From: Arthrobacter sp. StoSoilB19
GTDB taxonomy: Bacteria; Actinomycetota; Actinomycetes; Actinomycetales; Micrococcaceae
NCBI RefSeq assembly: GCF_019977275.1
Contig: NZ_AP024650.1
Span: 2,294,001 to 2,358,000, forward strand
Direction of reading: 5' to 3'
Length of the DNA stretch: 64,000 bases
The notes below the pieces were generated by a model. The model saw only the letters and a list, made by a program, of their open reading frames with translations. It did no database searches and was not told where the DNA came from. Position numbers and translations under genes: made by a program. Of this stretch, positions 44,199 to 55,084 are shown piece by piece. Within the stretch, counting starts at the first letter, position 1, and the number at the start of each line of letters is the position of its first letter.

Positions 44199-45842
44199 GT
44201 GACAGACAGTCAGAAATCCGACGAAACAGCAACAGACATGACCGAAGCAGCGGCTCCGGCCGAGGTTGGCGGTACTGATGCCAATGCCGGGCAGTCCCCC
44301 GTGACCCCTGAAGCCGCCGCTTCCGATGAGGGCACCGGGCAGGCTGACGAAGCCCAGGCCGCCGAAAGCCAGGCCATCGGGGACCCGGCCAGCGGGGCCC
44401 TGGCCACCGAAGACCACGGCGCTGAAGACCAGGCTGGAGGGACCGCCGCAGCGGAGACCTCCGCACCTGCCCCGGCTCCTGCCCCCGCTCCGCGGCCGTC
44501 TGCACCGTCACCGGCAGCGTTCGCGTCGCGTCCCAAGCCTGCCGCTGCCGCTCCGGCCGCGGTTACGGCTCCGGCTGCACCTGGTACGTCCGTTGCCGAA
44601 GCCTCCAAATGGGGCCGGGTGGAGGGGGACGGACACGTCTACCTGAGCATCGACGGTGGCGAACACCCCGTGGGCCAGTACCCGGGTGTCAGCGACGACG
44701 AAGCGCTGCTCTACTTCGCGCGGAAGTACGACGACGTCGTGGCCCAGATCGTCCTGCTGGAGCAGCGGGTCAGCTCCAAGGCACCCAGCACCGACATGCA
44801 GAAGACCGTGACGCACCTGCGGGAACAGCTCGCCGAGCGCAACATGGTGGGCGACCTCCGTGCAGCGGAGGCGCGCCTGGACGCGCTGGCAGGCCAGATC
44901 ACCGAGCTGGAAAAGGCCGAAAAGGCGGAGCACGACGCCGTGCGTGCCGCCGAGCTGGCAGCACGTGAAGCCATAGTCGCTGAAGCAGAGGAAATCTCCG
45001 GCCAGGATCCGGCGCAGACGCAGTGGAAGACCTCCAGCGCCCGGATGAACGAGCTCTTCGAGAACTGGAAGACGGCCCAGAAGAGCGGCGTCCGCCTGGG
45101 CCGCAGCAACGAAGATGCCCTGTGGAAGCGGTTCCGTGCCGCCCGCACCGTTTTCGACCGGCACCGCCGTGCCTATTTCTCCCAGCTGGACAGCAACAAC
45201 TCTGCCGCGAAGGCCGCCAAGGAGAAGTTGATTGCCGAGGCTGAGGCACTCTCCACATCAACCGACTGGGGCTTCGCTGCCGGTGAGTACCGCCGGCTGA
45301 TGGACCAGTGGAAGGCCTCACCGCGGGCAAGCCGCAAGGACGACGACGCGCTCTGGGCAAGGTTCCGCGCCGCCCAGGACGTCTTCTTCACGTCCCGCCA
45401 GGCTGCCAACGAGGAGATCGACCAGGAGTACGCAGCAAACCTCACGGTAAAGGAGGCGCTGCTGGCCGAGGCCAACGCCATCCTGCCGGTGAAGGACCTG
45501 GCAGCGGCCAAGAAAGCCCTTCAGTCCGTTCGTGACCGCTGGGAGGAAGCCGGCAAGGTTCCCCGCGCGGACATGGGCCGGGTCGAGGCCGGGCTGCGGA
45601 AGGTTGAAGACGCCGTGCGGCACGCTGAGGAAGAGCAGTGGCAGCGGTCCAACCCCGAGCGCAAGGCACGCACCAACAGCGCGCTCTCGCAGCTGGAATC
45701 CGCAATTGCCGGGCTCCAGGAAGACCTTGCCAAGGCTGAGAAGAGCGGCGACCAGCGCAAGATCAAGGCCGCCCAGGAAGCACTCGAGGCACGCCAGGCA
45801 TGGCTCGACCAGATCCAGCGTTCCGCCAGCGAGCTTGCCTGA
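44199..45842 (+). CDS. DUF349-containing coiled-coil protein
   Basis: A 547-residue protein. The N-terminal ~130 residues are Ala/Pro/Glu-rich and probably disordered. A small conserved module follows (KWGRVEGDGHVYLSIDGGEH), then several DUF349 helical repeats with the W-x(n)-FR pattern, for example LWKRFRAARTVFDRHRRAYF and LWARFRAAQDVFFTSRQ. The end is a coiled coil. DUF349 proteins are cytosolic; function is unclear, with links to RNA or chromosome factors proposed in some bacteria. GTG start. A strong hairpin follows its stop. Confidence 0.88.
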   Translation: MTDSQKSDETATDMTEAAAPAEVGGTDANAGQSPVTPEAAASDEGTGQADEAQAAESQAIGDPASGALATEDHGAEDQAGGTAAAETSAPAPAPAPAPRPSAPSPAAFASRPKPAAAAPAAVTAPAAPGTSVAEASKWGRVEGDGHVYLSIDGGEHPVGQYPGVSDDEALLYFARKYDDVVAQIVLLEQRVSSKAPSTDMQKTVTHLREQLAERNMVGDLRAAEARLDALAGQITELEKAEKAEHDAVRAAELAAREAIVAEAEEISGQDPAQTQWKTSSARMNELFENWKTAQKSGVRLGRSNEDALWKRFRAARTVFDRHRRAYFSQLDSNNSAAKAAKEKLIAEAEALSTSTDWGFAAGEYRRLMDQWKASPRASRKDDDALWARFRAAQDVFFTSRQAANEEIDQEYAANLTVKEALLAEANAILPVKDLAAAKKALQSVRDRWEEAGKVPRADMGRVEAGLRKVEDAVRHAEEEQWQRSNPERKARTNSALSQLESAIAGLQEDLAKAEKSGDQRKIKAAQEALEARQAWLDQIQRSASELA

Positions 45843-45863
45843 TTTTTCTGTCGTGAACTGACG

Positions 45864-45915
45864 GGCACAGGCCCGGTCCGGGTGTTATCCACATACTCCG
45901 GGCCGGGCCTGTGCC
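45864..45915 (+). terminator. Terminator after the DUF349 gene
   Basis: An 18-bp stem (one T-G pair) with a 16-base loop, 22 bases after the stop. The loop contains TTATCCACA (45885-45893), identical to the E. coli DnaA-box consensus, probably by chance. Confidence 0.75.
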
Positions 45916-45944
45916 TGTTAACGGCGTCGGGGCAGGATGAAGGC

Positions 45945-46718
45945 ATGGCCTCATCTCCAATCCCCTCCGCCGCCGGTCCCGGCAGGGAAGCCACCGCTGC
46001 CGGCGTACGGCCGGGCTGTCAGGCAAACGTTGGGGAGGCGGCCGCGCCGCCGCGTTTTCCCGACCTGTACGCACCCGGCGTGCCCTTCGCCGCTCCCGAG
46101 TTGCAGTCCCTGGCGGCCGACGGGCTGTTGGCCCGCTTCCACCAGCATGGCTACACCCTCCCCGGAATACCGGCATCGCCGCAGCTCCGGGCCAGGGCAG
46201 CAGCCGGAATCGTCCCGGCGGCCATACGGCAACGTGTTGTCGCCGGGCGCATGACGGCGGCCTGGATCTACGGCTGCGCAGCGGAACCGGAGAGGCTGGC
46301 GCTGCTGGTGGACGCCAAGCGAAGGGTGTCCAGTCTCCGGAACACCCGGGGCTGCACGCTGCACGAAGTGAAGCTCGGGCCCTTCGATGTGATCAGCCTC
46401 GGCGGACTGATGGTCTCCAGCCCGCTGCGGACCGCACTCGATATCGCCCTGCATGTGGATGCCGAACGGGCCGTCCCCGCCCTGGCGGGATTGCTGGCCC
46501 GGCCGCAGCAGGATGTCAGGCTGCGCCTGCTGGTGCGCGCCATTGAGGCCACCCCAAGGGTCCCGCACAAGCGGGCTGCTTTGGAAAAGCTTGCCCTGCT
46601 AGCTCCGGCGCTTGTTCCCGGTGGTGCGGTAGACGTCGAAAACCCCGTCGATCCTGCGGACGGCGCTCAGGACGTGGCTGAGGTATTTGGGGTCGCCCAT
46701 CTCGAAAGCGAATCTTGA
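45945..46718 (+). CDS. AbiEi-like (type IV antitoxin family) orphan protein
   Basis: A 257-residue protein from the ATG at 45945. The part ~115-190 resembles AbiEi-type antitoxins: [35 protein letters not shown] and [15 protein letters not shown] ('lgGl..TsplRT..D'). No nucleotidyltransferase-like AbiEii toxin lies beside it, so this is an orphan member, common in actinobacteria. Its last ~40 codons (46599-46718) run antisense through the end of rel, so that tail is forced by the rel sequence and unlikely to be a folded part of the family domain. Confidence 0.65.
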   Translation: MASSPIPSAAGPGREATAAGVRPGCQANVGEAAAPPRFPDLYAPGVPFAAPELQSLAADGLLARFHQHGYTLPGIPASPQLRARAAAGIVPAAIRQRVVAGRMTAAWIYGCAAEPERLALLVDAKRRVSSLRNTRGCTLHEVKLGPFDVISLGGLMVSSPLRTALDIALHVDAERAVPALAGLLARPQQDVRLRLLVRAIEATPRVPHKRAALEKLALLAPALVPGGAVDVENPVDPADGAQDVAEVFGVAHLESES

Positions 46719-49007
46719 AATGGCCACCCGGTCGGTGGACGTGTGGACGCTGGCAGCAAGGATGTTGACATGGTTGTCGGACAGGACCCGCGTCACGTCC
46801 GAGAGCAGGGATTTCCGGTCCAGGGCCTCAACCTGGATTTCCACCAGGAAGACGCTCGACTGGGTGGGTGCCCAGTCCACGTCCACGATCCGGTCCGGCT
46901 GGTCCTTCAGGTCGGAGATGTTGGTGCAGTCGGTGCGGTGCACGGACACGCCGGATCCCCGGGTCACGAAGCCAAGGATCGGGTCCGGCGGAACGGGCGT
47001 GCAGCAGCGCGCCAGCTTCACCCATACATCGCCTACTCCACGGACCACGACGCCGGAGTCGGAGAAGCGGGCCTTGCTGACCTGGGTGGGGATGCTGACC
47101 TCTTCGACGTCATCATCGGCACTCTCGTTGCCACCCAGGCTTTCAATGAGTTTCTCCATGACCGACTGGGCGGAGGTATGCCCGTCGCCCACACCGGCGT
47201 ACAGGCCGGAGATGTCCGCGTACTTGAATTCCTCGGCCACGGCGGCCAGGGCCTCGTGCGTCATCAGCCGCTGCAGCGGAAGGTTCTGTTTCCGCATGGC
47301 ACGGGTCAGCAGTTCCTTGCCGCGGTCAATTGCCTCTTCGCGGCGTTCCTTGCTGAACCATTGGCGGATCTTGTTGCGCGCCCTGGCGCTCTTGACGAAA
47401 TGCTGCCAGTCCTGGCTGGGACCTGCCCCCTCGGCCTTGGAGGTGAAAATCTCCACCCAGTCGCCGTGGTTCAGCTCGCTGTTGAGCGGAACCAGCTTTC
47501 CATTGACCCTGGCGCCGATGGTGCGGTGGCCCACCTCGGTGTGCACGGCATAGGCGAAGTCCACGGGAGTCGATCCTGCCGGGAGCGCCATGACTTCGCC
47601 CTTGGGCGTAAACACGAACACTTCGCGCGCATTGATTTCGAAACGCAGTGAGTCCAGGAACTCGCCGGGATCGGACGTTTCCTGCTGCCAGTCCACCAGT
47701 GAGCGCAGCCACCCCATGTCTCCGTCGCGCGGGCTTCCGGGACCGACGGCGGTGCGGTTGGGCTGGTCCTTGTATTTCCAGTGCGCCGCAACACCGTACT
47801 CCGCCCGGCGATGCATTTCGTGCGTGCGGATCTGGATTTCCACCGGCTTGCCGCCGGGGCCAATCACCGTGGTGTGCAGGGATTGGTACATGTTGTACTT
47901 GGGCATCGCGATGTAGTCCTTGAACCTGCCGGGCAGGGGGTTCCAGCGCGAGTGCAGGGTGCCCAGGGCGGCGTAGCAGTCCCGGACCGAGTCCACCAGG
48001 ACGCGGACGCCCATGAGGTCGTTGATGTCGTCGAAGTCCTTGTCGCGGACAATCATCTTTTGGTAGATGGAGTAGTAGTGCTTGGGCCTGCCGGTGATGG
48101 TGGCTTTAATCCGGGCAGCGCGCAGGTCCTCAGTGATCTGGTCACGGATGACACCCAGGCTCTTCTCCCGCTCCGGCGTCCTGTCCCCCACCATCCGCAC
48201 GATCTCTTCGTACACCTTGGGGTAGAGCGCAGCGAAGGACAGGTCCTCAAGTTCCCACTTGATGGTGTTCATGCCCAGCCGGTGCGCCAGCGGCGCGAAG
48301 ATCTCCAGGGTTTCGCGGGCCTTGCGGGCGGACGATTCAGCCGATACGAAGCGCCAGGTGCGGGCATTGTGCAGCCGGTCCGCCAGCTTGATCATCAGGA
48401 CCCGGATGTCCTTGGCCATGGCCACGACCATTTTGCGGACCGTCTCGGACTGTGCGGCCTCGCCAAAGCTGACCTTGTCGAGCTTGGTGACGCCGTCCAC
48501 CAGCATGGCCACTTCCGGCCCGAAGTCCCGTTTCAGGTCCGCCAGGGTGTAGGGAGTGTCCTCGACCGTGTCGTGGAGCAGGGCGGCTGCCAGTGTGGTG
48601 CCGCTGAGGCCCAGTTCCGCAAGGATGGTGGCCACAGCCACCGGGTGGGTGATGTACGGATCCCCGCTCTTGCGCTTTTGCCCGCGGTGGCTGCGCTCGG
48701 CGACGTCGAACGCACGCTGGATGAGGTCGAAGTCCTCTTTGGGGTTGTTGGCGCGTACGGTCCGCAGCAGCGGCTCAAGGATGGGTGAGTATGTGGCGGT
48801 TCCCCGTCCGGTCAGGCGGGCAAGCCGGGAGCGTGTGCGCTCCCGGCGGCCGGGAAACGTGGGGCGGGATCCTGAGTTATCGACAGGTACCAATGAGCCC
48901 GGGCGCGCAGAAGGTGCCGCACCGGCTTGCATGCCGGCAGGATTTTTTTCCTCCTGTGCCGTTGGCGCTGACGCCGAACGTTCTTCCAATGAAGTACCCC
49001 TCACCAC
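46599..49007 (-). CDS. rel: Bifunctional (p)ppGpp synthetase/hydrolase (Rel)
   Basis: An 802-residue long RSH enzyme, the stringent-response switch. The HD hydrolase has [20 protein letters not shown] in parts and LLHDTVEDT; the synthetase has [19 protein letters not shown] and [17 protein letters not shown] ([22 protein letters not shown] in parts), a zinc-finger/CC region ([14 protein letters not shown]) and ACT ([20 protein letters not shown]) follow. Both catalytic domains look intact. The first ~70 residues are a basic, low-complexity extension whose true start is uncertain. Its 3' end is overlapped by the AbiEi-like gene. Confidence 0.95.
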   Translation of the reverse strand: MVRGTSLEERSASAPTAQEEKNPAGMQAGAAPSARPGSLVPVDNSGSRPTFPGRRERTRSRLARLTGRGTATYSPILEPLLRTVRANNPKEDFDLIQRAFDVAERSHRGQKRKSGDPYITHPVAVATILAELGLSGTTLAAALLHDTVEDTPYTLADLKRDFGPEVAMLVDGVTKLDKVSFGEAAQSETVRKMVVAMAKDIRVLMIKLADRLHNARTWRFVSAESSARKARETLEIFAPLAHRLGMNTIKWELEDLSFAALYPKVYEEIVRMVGDRTPEREKSLGVIRDQITEDLRAARIKATITGRPKHYYSIYQKMIVRDKDFDDINDLMGVRVLVDSVRDCYAALGTLHSRWNPLPGRFKDYIAMPKYNMYQSLHTTVIGPGGKPVEIQIRTHEMHRRAEYGVAAHWKYKDQPNRTAVGPGSPRDGDMGWLRSLVDWQQETSDPGEFLDSLRFEINAREVFVFTPKGEVMALPAGSTPVDFAYAVHTEVGHRTIGARVNGKLVPLNSELNHGDWVEIFTSKAEGAGPSQDWQHFVKSARARNKIRQWFSKERREEAIDRGKELLTRAMRKQNLPLQRLMTHEALAAVAEEFKYADISGLYAGVGDGHTSAQSVMEKLIESLGGNESADDDVEEVSIPTQVSKARFSDSGVVVRGVGDVWVKLARCCTPVPPDPILGFVTRGSGVSVHRTDCTNISDLKDQPDRIVDVDWAPTQSSVFLVEIQVEALDRKSLLSDVTRVLSDNHVNILAASVHTSTDRVAISRFAFEMGDPKYLSHVLSAVRRIDGVFDVYRTTGNKRRS

Positions 49008-49069
49008 CGTCTTAATTACCCCAGTCTATTCCTCCGGGCAGCGACTTTTATAACCGGGCCTGCACAGGC

Positions 49070-49108
49070 AAAGGCCGGGCGGCGCAAAGTACGCGCCGCC
49101 CGGCCTTT
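49070..49108 (-). terminator. secF terminator
   Basis: A perfect 16-bp stem (AAAGGCCGGGCGGCGC with its complement) and a 7-base loop, about 30 bases after the secF stop and before rel. The stem ends in CCTTT on the minus strand, a short U-run. Confidence 0.85.
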
Positions 49109-49138
49109 GGGTGGTTTAAAGCTGCCGGTGGTTGTTGA

Positions 49139-50155
49139 TCAGGCCTTGGCCGGCGAGGCCGGAACTGCCCGTTCAGCTGCACCTGCGCGGCGCTGCTCAA
49201 CACGCCTTGCCTGCTTCACCAGCTCCGGTTCGCCCTGGCGGAGCCAGGCGTACATCGGCGCCGCCATGAAGATGGTTGCCGCTGTACCGATGAGGATTCC
49301 GACGAACAGTGCCAGGGACAGGTCACGCAGGGTTCCTGCGCCCAGGAGGCCGGCACCAATGAACAGGATGGCGCCCACGGGAAGGATGGCCACCATCATG
49401 GTGTTGATGGAGCGCACCAGCGTCTGGTTGACGGCAAGGTTGACTTCCTCGCCGAAGGTCCGGCGCGTGGACGCGTCGATCCCGGCCGTGTTTTCGCGGA
49501 TCTTGTCGAAAACCACCACGGTGTCATACAGCGAGTAGCTGAGGACGGTGAGGAACCCGATGATGGCCGAGGGGGTGACCTCGAAATCGCTGAGGGCATA
49601 GACCCCGGCCGTGATGAACATGGTGACGGCCATGCCGGCAAGCGCCGAGAGGGACATCTTCCAGGTACGGAAGTACAGGGCCATCAGCAGGGCCGCGAGC
49701 AACACGAATACTCCCAGGCCGATCAGTGCCTGCTTGGTCACGTCTGCACCCCAGGTGGGCCCGACGAACGTGGAGGTCACCTCGTTGTCGGTAACGCCGT
49801 AGGCGGTGGTGAGGCCCTCCTTGATCCGGAGGGTCTCGTCATCCGTCAGTTTGTCGGTCTGGATGCGCATGGTGTTGCCGGCCACGTTGGCTACCCGCGG
49901 AACACTGCCCGACACCACATCAGTCACGGCCTTCTCACCGATGGAGGCATCGGTGGTCTTGACGTTGGACACGGTAAATTCGGAACCACCGCGGAATTCG
50001 ATGCCGAGGTTGAAGCCGCCCTTGGCCACCGGGATAAGGATGGACAGGGCCACGCCCACCGCTGCGATGATGAACCAGATCTTCTTGGCGCCGACGAAGT
50101 CGTAGGAGCGCTTCCCGGTGTAGAGCTCGTTGCCGAAAGTAGCGAAGCCTGACAT
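49139..50155 (-). CDS. secF: Protein-export membrane protein SecF
   Basis: A 338-residue partner of SecD with six membrane segments. The first segment (KIWFIIAAVGVALSILIPV) is followed by the conserved GFNLGIEFRGGSEF and a ~100-residue extracytoplasmic domain. The later FLTVLSYSLYDTVVVFDKIREN motif is characteristic. SecDF uses the proton-motive force to complete secretion. The ATG overlaps the secD stop by one base. Confidence 0.95.
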   Translation of the reverse strand: MSGFATFGNELYTGKRSYDFVGAKKIWFIIAAVGVALSILIPVAKGGFNLGIEFRGGSEFTVSNVKTTDASIGEKAVTDVVSGSVPRVANVAGNTMRIQTDKLTDDETLRIKEGLTTAYGVTDNEVTSTFVGPTWGADVTKQALIGLGVFVLLAALLMALYFRTWKMSLSALAGMAVTMFITAGVYALSDFEVTPSAIIGFLTVLSYSLYDTVVVFDKIRENTAGIDASTRRTFGEEVNLAVNQTLVRSINTMMVAILPVGAILFIGAGLLGAGTLRDLSLALFVGILIGTAATIFMAAPMYAWLRQGEPELVKQARRVEQRRAGAAERAVPASPAKA

Positions 50156-51912
50156 TACTTGTTCTCCTTCGCGGAGGTCTTGGACGAACCAGCCAACTGT
50201 TCCTGCTTCTCTGCCAGGCGCCGCTCGGCGATGGTCATGCGGCGCTCGGCCTCGGCAGCCGCCCCTGTGTTCTTGGTGCGGACCACCACGGGCTTGTCCT
50301 CCGGGGTGCGGACGCGTCCGGCGCCGCGGTACAGCGGGACGGCACCCAGCCGTTCGGGGTCGAGGCCGGAGAACTTGTGGCCTTCACCGAAGAACCGGGT
50401 ACGGGCCAGGAGCTGCAGCGTGGGGTGGGTGAACATGAACACCACGATGAGGTCGGCGATGGCGGTCAGGCCCAGGGTGAAGGCGAAGCCGCGGACGTTG
50501 CCCACTGCCACGAAGTACAGGACCAGTGCGGCCAGGAGGTTAACGGCCTTGGAGGCGAGGACGGTGCGCTTGGCGCGCTTCCAGCCGTTTTCGACGGCGG
50601 ATACCAGGCCGCGCCCTTCACGCAGTTCATCCCTGATGCGTTCGAAGTAGACGATGAAGGAGTCTGCCGTCTGCCCGATGGCCACGATGATGCCGGCCAC
50701 GCCGGCCAGTGACAGCCGATAGTTCTCCGTCCAGCCCAGGATCGCGATGGCCAGGTACGTCAGGGCACCGGCCACCACCAGCGATGCGATGGTGACGAAG
50801 CCCAGGGCACGGTACTGGAACAGCGAGTAGACCACCACGAGCAGGAGCCCGATCAGGCCGGCCAGCAGGCCCATGCGCAGCTGTTCGCCACCGAGCGTGG
50901 CGGAAATCTGCTGCTCGCTCTGGATGTCGAAGCTGATGGGAAGGGCGCCGAACTTCAACTGGTCGGAGAGTGCCTTGGCCGTCTTCTCATTGAAGCCACC
51001 GGTAATCTGCGGACGGCCGTCAGTGATGACAGCCAGGGAACGCGGGGCGGAGATGACCTGGTCATCCAGCACAATGGCGAACTGGGACTTGGGGTCGGTG
51101 CCCGACTGGCCGCCGGCTGCCACGTAGAACTGGTTGAGCCGTTCGGTGACCTCTTTGAACTTGGCTGTACCCTCGGCGTCGAACTGGATGTTGACGGCCC
51201 ATTCATTGGTGACAGCCCCCTGTGCGCCCTGCTGCAGCTGGAAGGACGAGGTGACGATGTTGCTGCCCTTCACCTCCACGGGACCCAGGATGTACTTGAT
51301 GGCCGGCGACTTGTCCGTGGCCGGCTCGCAGGTCACCAGCGGCTTGGTGGGATCCGACCGCTGGGCTTTCTCCGCAGCGGCACTGTTGCAGTCGAGTGCC
51401 TCGAACTGCTTGTAGATCTCGGGCGTGATCCAGTTGGTGTCACTGCTGTTGGCAGGCTCGGCGGTCGGCTTGGGCAGCTGGTCCTCCGGCGTCTGCGACT
51501 CGGCAGGAACTGCTGCGCCGTCGCCATTGAGGAGGACAGGGCGGAAGTTCATGTCCGCCGAGGCCTGGATCAGGTTGCGCGTCTCGGCAGAGGGTGTGCC
51601 GGGAAGGCTGACCACCACGTTGCGCCCTGACTGGGTGCTGATTTCCGCCTCGGAGACGCCGGAACCGTCAACGCGCTGGCGGATGATCGCCACCGCCTGG
51701 TTGAGCTGCTGTTCGTTGATGTCCGAACCGCCCTCCACCTTCGGGGCCAGGATCATCTGGGTGCCGCCCTCGAGGTCCAGCGCCAGCTTGGGTGCCCAGC
51801 TGGCCTGTCCGGCAATGGTGCCGCCGGCCAGGACGGCGGTCAGCGCTGCCAGGATTACACCAAGCCAGACCAGGACGCGGAGCCCTGGTTTCTTGCGGCC
51901 AGTTCGTGCCAT
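50155..51912 (-). CDS. secD: Protein translocase subunit SecD
   Basis: A 585-residue SecD. The first membrane segment is at ~10-30, followed by LDLEGGTQMILAPK, the large P1 domain with an actinobacterial Pro/Ser/Asn-rich insertion (~125-160), and the C-terminal membrane region with GQTADSFIVYFERIRDELREG. The start is the ATG at 51912 (MARTGRKKPGL). It is the middle gene of yajC-secD-secF. Confidence 0.95.
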   Translation of the reverse strand: MARTGRKKPGLRVLVWLGVILAALTAVLAGGTIAGQASWAPKLALDLEGGTQMILAPKVEGGSDINEQQLNQAVAIIRQRVDGSGVSEAEISTQSGRNVVVSLPGTPSAETRNLIQASADMNFRPVLLNGDGAAVPAESQTPEDQLPKPTAEPANSSDTNWITPEIYKQFEALDCNSAAAEKAQRSDPTKPLVTCEPATDKSPAIKYILGPVEVKGSNIVTSSFQLQQGAQGAVTNEWAVNIQFDAEGTAKFKEVTERLNQFYVAAGGQSGTDPKSQFAIVLDDQVISAPRSLAVITDGRPQITGGFNEKTAKALSDQLKFGALPISFDIQSEQQISATLGGEQLRMGLLAGLIGLLLVVVYSLFQYRALGFVTIASLVVAGALTYLAIAILGWTENYRLSLAGVAGIIVAIGQTADSFIVYFERIRDELREGRGLVSAVENGWKRAKRTVLASKAVNLLAALVLYFVAVGNVRGFAFTLGLTAIADLIVVFMFTHPTLQLLARTRFFGEGHKFSGLDPERLGAVPLYRGAGRVRTPEDKPVVVRTKNTGAAAEAERRMTIAERRLAEKQEQLAGSSKTSAKENK

Positions 51913-52011
51913 TGTCGATCTTTCTCTTGTTCGCGGAGAAACCACCGGAGCGGGCTGCTGCCTGCGCCGGCGGTGGTCCGCAGCGGTAGAGGGAGGAAGG
52001 GGCCAGCGGGC

Positions 52012-52419
52012 CTAGCTGTCCTTTTTGCCCTCGTCGTTGAGGCGCTTCAGGGTTTCCTCGGGAGTCTCGGCACCTGTTGCGGTGCTTCCGGACTCCGGAG
52101 TGGTGAGGGAGGACGCATCATCCGGAACCACCGGGGAGGCGTCGGCCGGCTGGGCGGCGGGTTCTGCCACCGGCTCAACGACCTTGGTGACGGCCTGGCG
52201 GTGCACAGTGGCCAGGTTGCCGGGGGAAAGTTCAAGGGTGACCTTGTTCTCGGCCTCGTCGATGTCCACGATCCGGCCGAAAAGGCCAAAGCTGGTCATG
52301 ACCTCCACGCCCGGGGCAAACTTCGACTGGAGCTCTGCCTGCTGCTGCTGCGTCTTCTTGTTGCGGCGGAACATCATGAAGATGAATACGCCGAGCATGA
52401 CGAACAGGAGAATTGACAT
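52012..52419 (-). CDS. yajC: Preprotein translocase subunit YajC
   Basis: A 135-residue protein with one membrane segment (ILLFVMLGVFIFMMF) followed by RRNKKTQQQQAEL, the usual YajC start, then GVEVMTSFGLFGRIVDI and a beta-rich domain. A Pro/Ala/Glu/Thr-rich tail of ~45 residues follows. The ATG at 52419 is preferred; a TTG three codons upstream (52428) is possible. It lies between ruvB and secD, as in most actinobacteria. Confidence 0.92.
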   Translation of the reverse strand: MSILLFVMLGVFIFMMFRRNKKTQQQQAELQSKFAPGVEVMTSFGLFGRIVDIDEAENKVTLELSPGNLATVHRQAVTKVVEPVAEPAAQPADASPVVPDDASSLTTPESGSTATGAETPEETLKRLNDEGKKDS

Positions 52420-52631
52420 TGGATCCAAGGGGAATTCCGTTCTTTAGCGTGGTGTAGCTGGGTTTTCCGGCGACGTTGGCTTCGCTTCGGCCGGGGCGGG
52501 TTTGCGGTGCAGGCAGAACGCCTGACATGTTCCTTCCCCAAGCGACGGGGGCGTCAGGGCCACCCGCGAAACAAAGACCCGAACGTGCCGGGCGTCATAC
52601 CAGTCTAAAGGGAAAAGCTGAAGGGAGCCTG

Positions 52632-53717
52632 CTATTGGCTCTCCGGGGCCCAGTCCCCCGCCGCGGCATCGCCCCCGGCGGGCTCGAAAAGGTCCAGTTG
52701 CTCCTGCGCGAAGACACCGGACGGGATGGCATAGCCCAGGTGCGTCCATGCCGGTGCCATGGCAATCCTGCCGCGGGGCGTACGGCCCAGCAAGCCCTCC
52801 CGGACCAGGAACGGTTCGGCGACTGTCTCAACGGTTTCGGTTTCTTCACCGACGGCGATGGCGAGGGTGGACAGTCCGACCGGACCGCCGCCGAACTTGG
52901 TGATGAGTGCGTCGAGGACGGCCCGGTCCAGCCGGTCCAGACCCTTTTTGTCCACCTCATACATGTCCAGGGCAGCGGACGCGGTCCTGGCGTCGATTTG
53001 TTCGACGCCGTGCACCAGCGCCCAGTCCCGGACGCGCCGCAACAGCCGGTTGGCAATACGGGGAGTGCCGCGGGAACGGCCGGCGATTTCGGCGAAGCCG
53101 GCCGAGTTGACCTTCAGGTCCAGCAGTCCGGCAGAACGCCGCAGCACCAGTTCCAGCTCCGGAACCGAGTAGAACTCGAGGTGCCCGGTGAAGCCGAACC
53201 GGTCGCGCAGCGGTCCCGGCAGCAGTCCCGCGCGGGTGGTGGCGCCCACCAGGGTGAACGGCGGCAGCTCGAGCGGGATGGCGGTGGCACCGGCCCCTTT
53301 GCCCACCACGATGTCAACGCGGAAGTCCTCCATTGCCATGTAGAGCATTTCCTCTGCAGGCCGGGACATGCGGTGGATCTCGTCCAGGAACAGGACCTCG
53401 CCCTCAGAGAGCGAGGACAGGATTGCTGCGAGGTCGCCGGCGTGCTGGATGGCAGGTCCGCTGCTGAGGCGCAGCGGCGCGTTCATCTCGGCGGCAACGA
53501 TCATCGCCAGGGTGGTCTTGCCCAGGCCGGGCGGCCCGGAGAACAGCACGTGGTCGGCAGTCCGTCCGCGCATCCGGGACGCCTGGAGCACCAGCGACAG
53601 CTGCTTGCGCACCCGGTGCTGGCCAACGAAGTCGTCAAGGTTCTTGGGCCTGAGCGCCGCCTCAATGGCACGCTCCTCCGGCTCCTCCCCCGCTGCGACC
53701 AGGGACGGTTCAGCCAC
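52632..53717 (-). CDS. ruvB: Holliday junction branch-migration ATPase RuvB
   Basis: A 361-residue AAA+ motor of the RuvAB complex. Walker [16 protein letters not shown] is at ~65-79, Walker [11 protein letters not shown] at ~115, and the arginine-finger/sensor segments [18 protein letters not shown] in the middle. The winged-helix end is [10 protein letters not shown]. The GTG start overlaps ruvA by 8 bases. Confidence 0.96.
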   Translation of the reverse strand: MAEPSLVAAGEEPEERAIEAALRPKNLDDFVGQHRVRKQLSLVLQASRMRGRTADHVLFSGPPGLGKTTLAMIVAAEMNAPLRLSSGPAIQHAGDLAAILSSLSEGEVLFLDEIHRMSRPAEEMLYMAMEDFRVDIVVGKGAGATAIPLELPPFTLVGATTRAGLLPGPLRDRFGFTGHLEFYSVPELELVLRRSAGLLDLKVNSAGFAEIAGRSRGTPRIANRLLRRVRDWALVHGVEQIDARTASAALDMYEVDKKGLDRLDRAVLDALITKFGGGPVGLSTLAIAVGEETETVETVAEPFLVREGLLGRTPRGRIAMAPAWTHLGYAIPSGVFAQEQLDLFEPAGGDAAAGDWAPESQ

Positions 53718-54354
53718 GGGTGCCTACGCGGTTGCCTGCCCGGGCGCCGTCCTGGCCCAGCCAGCGGAGGGTGGTGCGCAGGATTTCGGGCACGTTGCCG
53801 CGGAAGGACACTTCCGGGTCCTCCGCAAGGGCTTTGTCGATGCTGGTGGAGGCGTCCTTTTCGGACCAGCCCAGGCTGGTCATGGCGGCCACCACCTGGG
53901 GCTTCCAGGCAGCTTCTGCGGGCGTGGCGGCACCGGGGGCCGCAGCGGTTCCGTGCGGGACGAGCTTTCCAGCCAGCTCCAGCACTATCCTGCCGGCCAC
54001 CTTGGGGCCGATTCCGGGGACCTTCGTGAAGGTCTTGCTGTCCCCTGTGTGCGCGGCAACCCTGATTGCTTCGGGATCGTGGACGGCCAGGACTGCAAGC
54101 GCAAGCCGGGGACCGACGCCGCTGACACTCAGCAGGATGTCGAAGACCTCGCGTTCGTCGTCGGAGGCGAAGCCAAAGAGCGTCAGCGAGTCTTCCCGCA
54201 CGATCAGGGAGGTGAACAGCTGGCCTTGTTCACCCACGTGCAGCCTGCTGAGCGTCTGGGGCGTGGCGTTGACGCTCATCCCGGCACCGTTGAGGTCTAT
54301 CACGGCCGTGGACAGGCCAACATGCGCTACGGTTCCGCGGAGGAAACTGATCAA
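53710..54354 (-). CDS. ruvA: Holliday junction DNA-binding subunit RuvA
   Basis: A 214-residue RuvA. The OB domain is at 1-65, the two helix-hairpin-helix motifs in [16 protein letters not shown] and [17 protein letters not shown], and domain III for RuvB contact in the C-terminal ~60 residues, after an Ala/Gly-rich linker. The start is TTG (read [13 protein letters not shown]). Confidence 0.95.
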   Translation of the reverse strand: MISFLRGTVAHVGLSTAVIDLNGAGMSVNATPQTLSRLHVGEQGQLFTSLIVREDSLTLFGFASDDEREVFDILLSVSGVGPRLALAVLAVHDPEAIRVAAHTGDSKTFTKVPGIGPKVAGRIVLELAGKLVPHGTAAAPGAATPAEAAWKPQVVAAMTSLGWSEKDASTSIDKALAEDPEVSFRGNVPEILRTTLRWLGQDGARAGNRVGTRG

Positions 54355-54443
54355 GGCCGGGCTCCCGTTGTACCGCCGGCCTCACAGTGAGGGCCCGGCT
54401 ATCCGAACATATTTACGAATACCCTAGCAAGCAGCAGGGACAA

Positions 54444-55022
54444 TCAGCGTGCACGGCGCGCCTTCGCCTCCGCCTCGGCCCATGCCCGCTGCGCGGGCGT
54501 CAGGGATGAGCTGCCGGGACCCGTGGTGGCCACGGCCGCGCCGCTTCCGGCCCGCCACGCGTGCGTGATGGCCAGCGCCAGCGCGTCGGCGGCGTCGGCC
54601 GGACGCGGCGGCGCGTCAAGGCGGAGGATCTTGGTGACCAGCTTGGTCACGGCGTCCTTGTTGGAGGACCCGCTCCCGGTCACGGCGGCCTTGACCTCTG
54701 ATGGCGTGTGCAGCGCCACCGGAATTCCCCGGCGGGCCGCCGCAGCGATGACCACGCCGGAAGCCTGGGCTACGCCCATCACCGTGCTGACGTTGAGCTG
54801 GGAAAAGACGCGTTCGACGGCGAGGACGTCCGGCTCGTAGCGGTCAAGCCATTCGTCAATTGCCGTGGCGATCACCAGCAGGCGCCGGTCCAGCGTCTCC
54901 TCGGGGGACGTGCCTACCACGCCGACGGCCACCATGCTGGCCCGCCGGTTCCGCTCAACATCCACCACGCCAATGCCGCACCGGGTTAGGCCGGGATCAA
55001 CGCCGAGGACGCGGAGTGTCAC
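54444..55022 (-). CDS. ruvC: Crossover junction endodeoxyribonuclease RuvC
   Basis: A 192-residue Holliday-junction resolvase. The acidic catalytic residues are in [12 protein letters not shown] (Asp), DVLAVERVF (Glu) and [15 protein letters not shown] (Asp pair). The C-terminal ~20 residues after [10 protein letters not shown] are a basic extension. GTG start. It lies 89 bases before ruvA; the gap holds no clear hairpin. Confidence 0.95.
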   Translation of the reverse strand: MTLRVLGVDPGLTRCGIGVVDVERNRRASMVAVGVVGTSPEETLDRRLLVIATAIDEWLDRYEPDVLAVERVFSQLNVSTVMGVAQASGVVIAAAARRGIPVALHTPSEVKAAVTGSGSSNKDAVTKLVTKILRLDAPPRPADAADALALAITHAWRAGSGAAVATTGPGSSSLTPAQRAWAEAEAKARRAR

Positions 55023-55084
55023 CCGGCCCCCATCGAAGTGCCCGGCACAGCCTCCGGGGACGCACTAGCCGGCAAGGCGGGACG

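Noticed and set aside
45885..45893. TTATCCACA, identical to the E. coli DnaA box
   Set aside because: A single 9-mer is expected about once by chance in 64 kb on two strands, it lies in a terminator loop, and no dnaA/dnaN or box cluster is near.
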